From contig JADNRY010000008.1 in the NCBI GenBank assembly GCA_015501585.1, positions 682,001 to 746,000 on the forward strand: 64,000 nucleotides of DNA. The letters run 5' to 3'. Shown one piece after another: positions 49,426-58,175 of this stretch (position 1 is the first letter of the stretch; each line of letters opens with the position of its first letter). The notes beneath the pieces are model-generated. The model ran no database searches, was not told where the DNA came from, and saw only the letters and a program-made list of their open reading frames with translations. This DNA is from Rhodocollybia butyracea (Eukaryota > Basidiomycota > Agaricomycetes > Agaricales > Omphalotaceae). The translations under genes and the position numbers were made by a program.

Positions 49426-49525
49426 TGAAGAGAAGAGAGGATATGAGTCTGAAGAATCCGAATAAGGTCATGGCAAGTACTATTTATATATAGTATAATG
49501 AAAACTGCGTTCTCCGTCTTGGCAT

Positions 49526-49533
49526 CATCAGCA
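49526..49533 (+). repeat. Left 8-bp target site duplication of hAT element
   Basis: CATCAGCA immediately before the TAG terminus; identical to the right copy. Confidence 0.85.
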
Positions 49534-49740
49534 TAGTGCACTCGGGAACGGCATGGTTCATTTTTTGATTTTCGCCCTCCCGGATCTCAATTGCTGTCAC
49601 ACAAAGTTCATTGTATTGAATATTATCTTATCTACTTTTTCATCCTAGGTCGTTTGCATAGGTACAGTATCAGCAGCTGAGGCTGGGTATGCAGAGTACC
49701 CTTGGGCATGGAAAGTGTTTGCCCGCTGGGCAGGTGAGCA
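49534..49740 (+). repeat. Left long terminal inverted repeat
   Basis: First 67 bp match the right end at 66 positions. Further matching blocks follow at about 49615-49636 (22 bp identical), 49652-49662 (gtttgcatagg) and 49691-49740 (about 80% by eye). Confidence 0.8.
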
Positions 49741-50223
49741 GCAGGCGATGAGAGTCCAACCATGCCATATTTGGCACCCATTCAACTTCTCACCGACTTT
49801 TGCATAATTTTCATCGAGCTCTTGTCATACCGCGGCATGCAGCTACCTACAGGCCCTCGTCCTCTTTGGCAAGGCCAGGCAGAGTTTGCAAAACACACAA
49901 AAACGCAACAGTTACCTCTTTACTTGGCAAACTTTCACTGGCCAACTGAAGAAGAAATTTGAGATAAAGAATAGGAATAACACTTGTAGACCTACCTCAG
50001 CATCCATACTCTCTGGTGGATCTCCGACGCGAAGAAGACGTATAAAACCCGCCAGACACCAGACAGTAAGGATCTGCCCTCTAGGAGAGCAACTAGTTCA
50101 GAAACGGCCCCAATTGGCAATTCCGTCCCAACAACAAACTCATTGCGCCTATATACGCTTGGCAGTTTTGTGTTACTTACTTATACTAGATTGTGATGTT
50201 AAGTCCCTCAGTTGATTGTACTT

Positions 50224-50367
50224 ACTCCAAGTACGCTTCTGAGGGTAAGTCATTTTATTTATGTATCTATGAGCAATGTACTTACGCATATTCAGGTAGC
50301 TAGTACTTATTGTTTGACAGGTAAATATTCAATACGAGTTGGTTGTACTCCAAGTACGCTTCTGAGG
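50224..50367 (+). repeat. Pair of 21-bp direct repeats inside hAT left arm
   Basis: actccaagtacgcttctgagg occurs at 50224-50244 and again at 50347-50367, 123 bp apart, in an AGTAC-rich stretch followed by a TATA-like tatataag near 50432. Confidence 0.7.
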
Positions 50368-50505
50368 CTAGTACTTGACTCATTGTTTCACAAGTACTTG
50401 TACAAGTTCCAGATGAAACTGTCATCTAGTATATAAGGAAATATCAGTACATACTCTAAGCAGCAATCACAAGCATCCAAATATTAGTACACTGTCGTAG
50501 GAACT

Positions 50506-50657
50506 TGTAACGCCTACGGCACGTTCATTGCCGTTAGCGCCGATATTACATAATTAGTCTACTCTTATCCTCGTACCACATACTCGTTTCGGTCTATTTC
50601 TCTAATAGAACGAGATCTTGCTCATGGTCTGAGGCATTAAGAGTCAGGGCTCTTACA
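50506..50657 (+). repeat. 5' LTR
   Basis: 152 bp, TGTAAC...CTTACA. The downstream sequence cttttttgagc is not a usual tRNA-3'-end primer site, so the primer is unclear. Confidence 0.88.
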
Positions 50658-50728
50658 CTTTTTTGAGCAACCTTGTCCTGAATAGGACTATTACAGCAAT
50701 ATGACCACACAACAGCACAACTCAAGCC

Positions 50729-51724
50729 ATGACTCTGGCTTACTCTTTTCTTTCTCAAATCCTTTCCATGTTCCCTCATGATCCTCTCTCACACATCTCT
50801 GGGATCCTGGACTTCTCCTCCCAGGGAATTCAACAGCTGCTAGTCAACTTTAAGCAGCTCTGGGAACAACATGGTCTTTCAGTGGCTGGTAGGGATTTGG
50901 CAGAGGCAGTGGTGCAGGATTCAACATTAAGATGTTGCTGGGCAGTGAAGGAAGAAGGTTTCCAGGCAGAGGTCTGTTTTCAGATGATAGAGTCTATTAA
51001 GAGACTGGGAGAAGAGTTTGGGATGGAACTGTCCAAATCTCAAACACCACCTCCTGCTCCAAGTTCTCCATCACCTTTGACCGCTCCTACTGCCTCATCA
51101 CCAACTCCCACGCTCGCTTCGAACGCATTGAATGCATTGAAATCATCTCCACATGCTCTGACATTGGTTTCACCCTCCAAACCCACTTCCCCTTCATTTC
51201 GACTCCAACCAACCTCAGAGTTTGCACGGGAGGTGGCTGAACTGCGGAAAGCAGGCCGGAAACTCGAAGTATTCATGGATGAACATGTCATGGGGCTCGA
51301 ACACACAGCTGGCACACCGCCAGCTCGTGTTCATCTCTCAAACACTCCAACCGAGTGTACACCTGTGCCTTATATTGCCCCTGTGACTGCTGTTCCACCA
51401 ACAGGCCTTTGTAAACGTGTCAAACACAATGTGTATGGTGCGTTTGGTTCGCTCTTGCTTCGTTCAAGTCGTTGCCCATCCCAATCTGGTACACTCATGC
51501 CATCACCCTCACCCACTGAAACTCCCCATCACCATATTTGTGCTCCCAATCAATGCTCCCATTCATGGCGCTGGAGATCTACTGTTTCCAATGTGCCACC
51601 ACCATCTCAATCTGGACTTAGTGTCAGCATCCAGAGAATCCGGCAATTTTCACAGGACACTTTCTCTTCTTCTGCACTTATGGAAATTGCCAGCATACTA
51701 CATCGTACGTTACCTATTAGATGA
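50729..51724 (+). CDS. Gag-like ORF of the nested LTR element
   Basis: A single 331-codon frame filling most of the interior. Residues about 1-105 are helical (SQGIQQLLVNFKQLWEQHG, FQMIESIKRLGEEFGMEL). Residues about 105-155 are Pro/Ser/Thr-rich. Then comes a short helical stretch (FAREVAELRKAGRKLEVFMD), and the rest is Ser/Pro/His-rich. I see no CCHC zinc knuckle, protease DTG/DSG or polymerase motif. Position and size fit a structural Gag as in TR-GAG-type non-autonomous elements, but homology is not visible to me. The Ala/Pro-rich interior carries no obvious frameshift, consistent with a young insertion. Confidence 0.5.
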   Translation: MTLAYSFLSQILSMFPHDPLSHISGILDFSSQGIQQLLVNFKQLWEQHGLSVAGRDLAEAVVQDSTLRCCWAVKEEGFQAEVCFQMIESIKRLGEEFGMELSKSQTPPPAPSSPSPLTAPTASSPTPTLASNALNALKSSPHALTLVSPSKPTSPSFRLQPTSEFAREVAELRKAGRKLEVFMDEHVMGLEHTAGTPPARVHLSNTPTECTPVPYIAPVTAVPPTGLCKRVKHNVYGAFGSLLLRSSRCPSQSGTLMPSPSPTETPHHHICAPNQCSHSWRWRSTVSNVPPPSQSGLSVSIQRIRQFSQDTFSSSALMEIASILHRTLPIR

Positions 51725-51819
51725 CTGTATGTTTCTCTTTGTTATGTTTTCCCTTTTCCATCTTTCTCTTTTGTTTTTTTTGGGTAAGATGGACCTGTGG
51801 GGTCAATCTAGGGGGCATG

Positions 51820-51971
51820 TGTAACGCCTACGGCACGTTCATTGCCGTTAGCGCCGATATTACATAATTAGTCTACTCTTATCCTCGTACCACATACTCG
51901 TTTCGGTCTATTTCTCTAATAGAACGAGATCTTGCTCATGGTCTGAGGCATTAAGAGTCAGGGCTCTTACA
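51820..51971 (+). repeat. 3' LTR
   Basis: 152 bp, read as identical to the 5' LTR, which implies very recent insertion or gene conversion. Confidence 0.88.
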
Positions 51972-52320
51972 GAACTCACCATTGCCTGGGCCGTATGGCA
52001 CTGTACCAACCACTGGGGGTGCCCAAGCTTGCAGATATAAAGATTGAAATTCACAGTGAGTATCCTCCTCAAAGAATCAGCCTGATGCATGATCCAGAAA
52101 TTGGCCCTTATGCAAATACTTCAACTGCAGTGGGCCCTAGGCCTCTTATCTGGATAATGCACAACGCCGTCAGCATTAGCATCAAGAAAGTCTTAGAAAG
52201 AATAGTAGCACCCCTACTTAGTACCACTGCAGAGCACAATAAAAAACAAAGGGGGCTGCACATGCTCTAACTTCTCCCAGACTCTTGCTGGTGCTCAGCA
52301 GCAGCAGATGATCGCCAAAA

Positions 52321-52555
52321 GTGCCCACATGCCCAGCGGGTGAACAACTCTCCATGTCCAAAGGTGCTCTGTGTGCCTAGTCTCAACCTAGTCTCAATTT
52401 AAAGGCTTTGCTTGCTAATCCCTATGCAAACAACTTGCGCCAATGAGGATGGAGAGGTAGATAAGATAATATTCAATAAAATCAACACGTGACAGCAATT
52501 GAGATCCGGGAGGGCGAAAATCAAAAAATGAACCATGCCGTTCCCGAGTGCGCTA
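52321..52555 (-). repeat. Right long terminal inverted repeat
   Basis: Inverted partner of 49534-49740, about 30 bp longer because of an insertion in its inner part. Confidence 0.8.
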
Positions 52556-52563
52556 CATCAGCA
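52556..52563 (+). repeat. Right 8-bp target site duplication of hAT element
   Basis: CATCAGCA directly after the CTA terminus. It sits in a short catcagcatcag run, so a few bases of the match could be fortuitous. Confidence 0.8.
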
Positions 52564-53440
52564 TCAGCATCAGTTATGCGCGATTCTATCCATAGCTGTT
52601 AGATAGGGGCAGCTTTTCAAAAGCACACAGCGACACTAGGGCACTCTTCATGTCACTCAAAGCTTTGATGGCATCTAGAGGGGCATCTCAAAAAGTATCT
52701 GTGCAATAACTTAGTGCCGCACCGACGAAATCGCTTTATGTCTCTCCTCTCAACAGCGCCCCATCGTTTTTGCAACAGGGCAATCGCAGGGCCTGTTGTG
52801 GAAGAAATGTATCCTTCCAAACCAACAGTTCGAGAGTCGGACGCCCATTGCCGCCACTAGTAGTAGTAGTAGTAGAGCATGTAACAACCTGCCAGGCTTC
52901 AAGTCTTGACTGAACAGCACTGGTGGATCACACTGCCACTTCACAGCAAGACCATAATCCTGACTAACTCACATAAAAATGCACTCGGTAATATTGCGAC
53001 TCGGCGCAAATGATTTAAAGCAAGCTCGGAGCGACTCAAGAGAACGACCAGTTCGTAATGACTTTCAAGCTGTACATACATCTGCACACCATAAATGATT
53101 ATATTCAACAACTTCATGATTAAAGGATCATGATCTCTGGCAGGATTCTGAACGTAGTTTGGTGCGATGGCTTCAATCAGGAGAATTTCAATTCAGAACT
53201 GGTTCTTGCGAGTTTGGCTACTCGGGCCCTGCCAGACCTTGTGGTAGTTATTCCTGTCCTTTCTATTGATCAAACTTTGCTTCATATCTCTTCATAAATG
53301 TCACTCGAGTCGACACAAGCACAAGGGACTCGGAATACAGTATGCAGTTGGATTGATGAAACTAATCGCAAAAAGCACGATGTTTAGATCGTAATAAAGT
53401 ACACTTGCAGTTTATGCTCTCGCCCCCAGGCAATCCTCGA
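52564..53440. other. Intergenic region, no gene; short TAG microsatellite
   Basis: About 880 bp between the hAT element and the permease stop. A (tag)n run of about five units lies near 52858-52874. No supported coding frame. Confidence 0.5.
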
Positions 53441-55473
53441 CTATGTCGGAGTCACCTCAATTTGTGTAACCTCGCCCTTGCTTCGAATAGAGTTTTCTTC
53501 AACATCGCCGATGTTGCTGGGTGGCCCAAAGCCGAAGATTTCGTCCATCTTCTCAATGGGTACTTGAGCGGTTTCGGGCTGAAAGGGAGAATGACTCGCA
53601 TCATGGTGCAATCAGTTCCAGACAGAAATGGGTGACTTACAACAAAAAAGTAGACGTAGACACCGCCAACGAGGGTGAGAAGACCAAAGAAAAGATAAGT
53701 TCCGTACCCCATACTGTTGAACATGTAAGGGGTCGCGCGAGCGATGACAAATTGCCAAATCCACTGGGAAGCAGAAAGAAGTGATTGGGCGAGTGTGCGA
53801 ACGTGTTGGGGGAAGATTTCGGCGGTGATCACTATATCTCAAGTTACAACGGAACTCATTGCCAAAAAGTGGGAACACTCACCCCAAGGAGTACCGTTCC
53901 ATGTAGGACCGTAAGCAGCAGTCCAGATGTAGATGAATGCGACCTAATGGATTGCTGTCAGCATAAGTGCGTGAAAAGAATGAAGTTCGGAAACTCACAG
54001 CGGAGATGCCACCTTTTGTGATGTTTGCTGTACCAGTGGGCTTTCCAATGGCAATTTCACCACCAATATAGAGCATGCAGAAACCAGCGACAATGGCACC
54101 AATAATGAGAAGGGGCCGGCGACCGAATCGGTCAATGAGGAAGAGCAACCACACGGCGGTAGCGATATTCTTGACGATACCAAAGATACCGGTGGTAAAG
54201 AGGCCAGTGTTGGTGCCAGCGATACCGATGGACTTAAAGACGGTGGGAGAGTCTGGATACTGATGAGCTTGGCCGAGAAAAATCTTGGAAAAACGTACAG
54301 TAATTGATGGCGTTGATTCCGGTACCGTTCTGGAACAAGAAGAGTATGAAGCACATTAGCAGACGATTGCGAACGCCAGGAAGGAAAAGTTCGCGCAGAC
54401 GACCCGAGAATGAGCCGCCGTAAGATTTGTTAGCTTCGACAGCGAGCTGCGCGTCGGTCATGGCATTCTCTTCGAGAATATAAGTATTCGCTGAGGTGCT
54501 CTCAATTAACTGTTATAGCCAAAGGTCTAAGATGGACGTACACGCCGATAGACCGCGAATGCGCGAGAGATTGCGATCGGCTTCTTCGATCCTGCCCTTG
54601 GACCGCAGCCAGCGAGGTGTCTCAATCAAAGCAAAAGTCAAGAAAAAAAGAAGTCCTCCAGGGATGAGTTGGATGGCCATCTAGAAGGAAGTCAGCGGCC
54701 CATTATACGGCTAACAGCCAAAAACTGACAGGAATTAGCCATTGGGTGCGATTCGCGGGTAGCGTCTCGCTAACAGCATAGTTTATCCCTGGAGTGCACA
54801 ATGTAAGAAACTGAAGAAGAGGCCAGAACAACGGAAAAATCACAGAATCCGAGGAGACCACCGATCTGCAGTAACATCTCGTACAGACCGACCAAACGAC
54901 CACGAATTGCGGGTGGTGATATTTCGGCTATGTATATTGGGGTGACTAGACTGATTGCTCCTACACCAAGTCCACCGACAACACGGCCCTAGAGGTATTT
55001 TTTTTTTAGAACCGATGGATGGAGAAAGATGCAGAGGAGGCTAACAATGTACAAAGGAGCTAAGCCTGTATGAGCAGTGGGAACTAAGTGGAGAATAGCA
55101 CCAATGTCGAAGAAAACTGCAGCCAGGAGAAGCGTCCATTTCCGGCCAAAACGTTCGCAGAAAGGGAATGAAAGAAGTGCGCCAAAGAATGCGCCTGCTT
55201 GGTAACCAGAAACAATGTTTGCTGAGATGGCAGCGGAGTTGTGTGCGGTGATACCGAATTCCTCTTGAAAGGAAGCCAGGGCTATTGTGCCTCCAATAAA
55301 AGCACTCTGAGAAGGGAGTCAGCATAGAGTTTAGTTTCATTAACAGAAGGCGGGCTTACATCGTAACCATAGAGCATGGCTCCGAAAGCTGCAGCGATAG
55401 AGTAGGCATAAACTTTCCAGTTGTAGACCTCGGGAGGCGTAGGACGATCTTCAACTTTAGTGAGGGCGACCAT
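53441..55473 (-). CDS. MFS permease, quinate/sugar transporter type
   Basis: Plasma-membrane H+ symporter. Start at 55473 (MVALTKVEDRPTPPEVYNWK). TM1 AYSIAAAFGAMLYGYD continues across an intron to SAFIGGTIAL. Then FPFCERFGRKWTLLLAA, IGRVVGGLGVGAISLVTPIY, EISPPAIRGRLVGLYEML and ETPRWL, where the ISPP-RGR motif is typical of the QutD/qa-y quinate branch. Next NRLLMCFILFLFQNGTGINA, FLIDRFGRRPLLIIGAIV, GPTWNGTPWVITAEIFPQHV RTLAQSL and a C-terminal tail with PIEKMDEIFG ending EVTPT at 53441. Seven or so introns, about 545 residues. Assignment to quinate transport follows the subfamily look and the divergent dehydroshikimate dehydratase gene; hexose transport remains possible. Confidence 0.82.
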
Positions 55474-55649
55474 GGTGTACGATGGTTGTTTTTTTTTCCT
55501 GCCACATTTATAATTTGTAGCCTGGAGAAACGCTGAGCCGACGTGTGGGGGCCCGCCGATCAGGGGTTTACGCGTTACGGTTAAGGTTAATCCGCAGGCG
55601 ACGGATCATGGGCGTTTCGGTCCGAACACGAAGCGCTCGTCACTTTCCC
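55474..55649. promoter_or_regulatory. Divergent promoter of permease and dehydroshikimate dehydratase genes
   Basis: 176 bp between start codons. Contains a CGG/CCG-rich segment (about 55540-55610) where Zn2Cys6 activators of QutA type could bind; no defined site is claimed. Confidence 0.4.
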
Positions 55650-56795
55650 ATGCCGGTCATCAAGTCTGCGATTTCTTCTTTGTCCCTTGGACGCGCCGAG
55701 GTTGGCCACTCATTGCCCACAAAACTCAGAAGTGCGCGTGCTGCTGGCTTTCACGGTGTTGAAATCAGCTTCTTTTGTCTCTCCGAATTTTCCAAGTTGT
55801 TTGGCATAACTCTCAAAGAAGCTGCACGTCAGACTCGGGTCTTGCTCGATGAACTAGATCTTGAGGCTGTTTCCCTCTCTCCGTTGATGAATTTTGAGGT
55901 GCGCTGATCCTATCGAAACTCTTATCGCTATCTTACTCTCTGTTGCAGGGCCAGATTGATCGCGCTGCACATGCTGAACGCCTCAATGAGGGAAAGCTTT
56001 GGCTCGAGCTCTGTCATCTTTTGCGTGCTCCGTTCTTGCAAATCCCGGGCACTATGCTGCCTTTGGATAAGCTCTCTGATGACTTGATCATCACGGACCT
56101 CGCAGAGTTTGCTGAACTTGCAAGCAAGTTTGAACCGTCCATCCAGATCGCTTTTGAATTTACGAGTTGGAGTACGAAGGTGAACACTTGGCAGCAGTAT
56201 GTGTCTTTCATGTTCATGGATTTTCTCGCTCACGTAGTATATACGTAGAACTCTGGAAATCGTAAGGAAGCTCCAAATATCCAACGTTTCCATTTGTCTC
56301 GACACTTTCCACATGGGAACCTACCTGCTACACAAACACTCACAGCAGATTCCTCTCCCACCAGGACTTTCGACTCGCGATGAATCAGTAACAGACTCTC
56401 TTGCGAAGCTCTCTAATTCTCAACTGGATCCGCATTGCTTCCCATTGTATCAGCTTACCGACGCTGGCCCAATTCTCGCCAGCCTCCCACCCAGACAACC
56501 AACTCAAGACCCTCAGGCTCCTCTTCTCCAGACCATGTCGCGGACGAACAGGCCGTTTGCTTCTCCAGATGGTCTTTTGCCTATTATCGAGATCTCGAAG
56601 GCCTTGTGGGCCCTCCAATCCAAGGCTCCAGCTGACTCTGTATTTTGGTGGAGCATTGAGACTTTCATGGCTAGAGCTTGGTACGAAGATGCCAGCGTTC
56701 CTGAAGAACTTGCCAAGCAAGCTAGGGAGAGTTGGAACTATGTCGCGCTTGAAGTTGGACTCCCTCTAGAATTTTGCATTCGGCCTGGGGTGTAG
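55650..56795 (+). CDS. 3-Dehydroshikimate dehydratase (sugar isomerase-like TIM barrel)
   Basis: Converts 3-dehydroshikimate to protocatechuate in quinate/shikimate catabolism (qa-4/qutC type). The start at 55650 gives MPVIKSAISSLSLGRAEVGH, which matches the family N-terminus (the S-x-S-L-G-R motif). Three exons. Visible: AGFHGVEISFF, GKLWLELCHLLRAPFLQIPG, IAFEFTSWSTKVNTWQQ, VSICLDTFHMGTYLL, FPLYQLTDAGPI and DSVFWWSIETFMAR. The Glu, Asp, Gln and Glu in FEF, CLDTF, YQL and SIETF occupy the expected metal-ligand positions of this barrel. Ends FCIRPGV at 56795, about 345 residues. A general sugar-phosphate isomerase-like role is the alternative. Confidence 0.8.
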
Positions 56796-57002
56796 TCTCT
56801 GTATTATAATGTTGCAACTATGGGGAATACCATTCTTCGAGCAAGGTTGGCCAACATCACATGTACACTACAAACAGTACCGAAACATGACCTGACCGTC
56901 ACACGTCCAATTCCAATTGCGGGGAATGGTTCTTCCGCTCACCCCTCATTTTTCGACCATAAAAGATAAAAGATTCCACATTCGTTTTCTGATATCAGTC
57001 CC

Positions 57003-57964
57003 ATGTCGAACATTGTCAAAGTAGCACTTGTCACCGGAGGCGCCGCAGGGTTTGGACTCGCCATTGCAGATACTTTCATCTCGAAAGGATATCATGTCAC
57101 AGTCGTTGACATATCCCTCGAGTCTGATTCTCAGTCTGAGGATGGGAAACGGTGGTTGTTGAAAGGTGATGTATCGAAGAGAGGCGATTGGGAAAGCGCC
57201 GTGAGTAAGACGGTCATGAAATGGGGCAGGCTGGATGTCGTTGTGGTATGTCTTTCCGACGTCTTTCTTGCGCAGCATAATTATTGATTCTGATTTCTTT
57301 AGAACAACGCTGGAATCAACATGACAGGGAAGGATACCCATGCCGTGGATGAAGCCTTTTATGATCGGCTATTCGATGTCAACTTGAAGAGCGTATACCA
57401 CAGTATCTCTGTTGTTGCACCTATGTACGTCCGATATTCTTTCTCTTTTTAGCAGTTTCTGACCTTTGGCGTTTAGTTTCATAAACCAAAAGTCCGGAGT
57501 CTTCATCCACATTGCGTCGGTTGGCGCGCTGAGACCGGTACCTAAAATCACGTATTGTACGCGTTATTTTCTCCAATCTAAGCTCGTTGCTCATTGTGCA
57601 TCCAGATTGCGCTACGAAGGCTGCTATCATCGCTATCTCGAAATCCATCGCTCTCGAGTACGCAGCTCATGGGATTCGTTCTGTGGCCATTGCTCCGTCG
57701 ATAGGTAACACTGGAATGTAGGTTTACCTTCCTACCTTGGACCATGTGTTTAGCGTTTATCTTGCCTTCATTAGGATGCAAATTAACCTGGGCGACGGTG
57801 TTGCTCTGACAGAGGAAAACATCAAGCCACATATCGCCAACATCCCTCTTGGGCGAGCTTGTGAACCTTCTGACGTCGCTGCCACTGTAGCCTTCCTTGC
57901 TAGCGATGAAGCCAACTATCTTACTGGTAACGTTGTTGAGGTGGATGGAGGTAGATGTATTTAG
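57003..57964 (+). CDS. Short-chain dehydrogenase/reductase
   Basis: Classical SDR, NAD(P)-dependent. VALVTGGAAGFGLAIADTF holds the TGxxxGxG loop with A-A-G-F-G variants. VTVVDISLES ends in an Asp suited to NAD. NNAGINMTGKDTH follows an intron, as do DVNLKSVYHSISV and FIHIASVGALRPVP. The catalytic Tyr and Lys are rebuilt across an intron (TY|Y-C-A-T-K). Then IALEYAAHGIRSVAIAPSIG NTGM, and the C-terminus EVDGGRCI. Five exons, about 250 residues. It lies 207 bp downstream of the dehydroshikimate dehydratase gene on the same strand, so a linked job in hydroaromatic acid metabolism is possible. Classical quinate dehydrogenase is not an SDR, however. Confidence 0.8.
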
Positions 57965-58175
57965 TACATTCAGTAAATTAAACGTAGCTTGCGAGAACAT
58001 TGGACTTTCTACTACGGTGTGGCTTTCGTCGAAACCAGATTTGAGCAAGGTCTGTGACAACAATGGATAACCCCAGCATTGGAGTTCTTGCATATGTTGT
58101 ATCGGTGATATATGATATTTGCATTACGGTTATTACTGTCCAGGAATGTACAAAATCGTGGGTCCGGCCAATAAA

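Larger units (their letters stand above)
50506..51971 (+). mobile_element. Short non-autonomous LTR retroelement nested in the hAT element
   Basis: Two direct 152-bp LTRs (50506-50657 and 51820-51971) that I read as identical, each starting TGTAAC and ending CTTACA. They are flanked by a perfect 5-bp duplication GAACT (50501-50505 and 51972-51976). A purine-rich tract (agggggca) lies immediately 5' of the second LTR, as a polypurine tract should. The 1,162-bp interior has one ORF and no reverse transcriptase, protease, RNase H or integrase. Confidence 0.88.
49534..52555. mobile_element. hAT-like non-autonomous DNA transposon with nested retroelement
   Basis: The outermost 67 bp at each end are inverted copies differing at one base (start TAGTG on the left, TAGCG on the right strand). 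The repeat continues with gaps, including an identical 22-bp block, for over 200 bp. Directly outside lies a perfect 8-bp duplication CATCAGCA (49526-49533 and 52556-52563). TAG-N-G termini plus an 8-bp duplication are the hallmarks of the hAT superfamily. Without the nested LTR element the transposon is about 1.55 kb and has no transposase-like frame; it must be mobilised in trans. Confidence 0.85.

Noticed and set aside
50164..50505. A second LTR element in the hAT left arm
   Set aside because: The 21-bp direct repeats are too short, no TG...CA ends with target duplication were found, and there is no coding interior.
51995..52270. Transposase remnant in the hAT right arm
   Set aside because: The 91-codon frame shows no hAT dimerisation or DDE motif.
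52858..52874. TAG microsatellite as a regulatory site
   Set aside because: Simple repeat of about five units; nothing indicates function.
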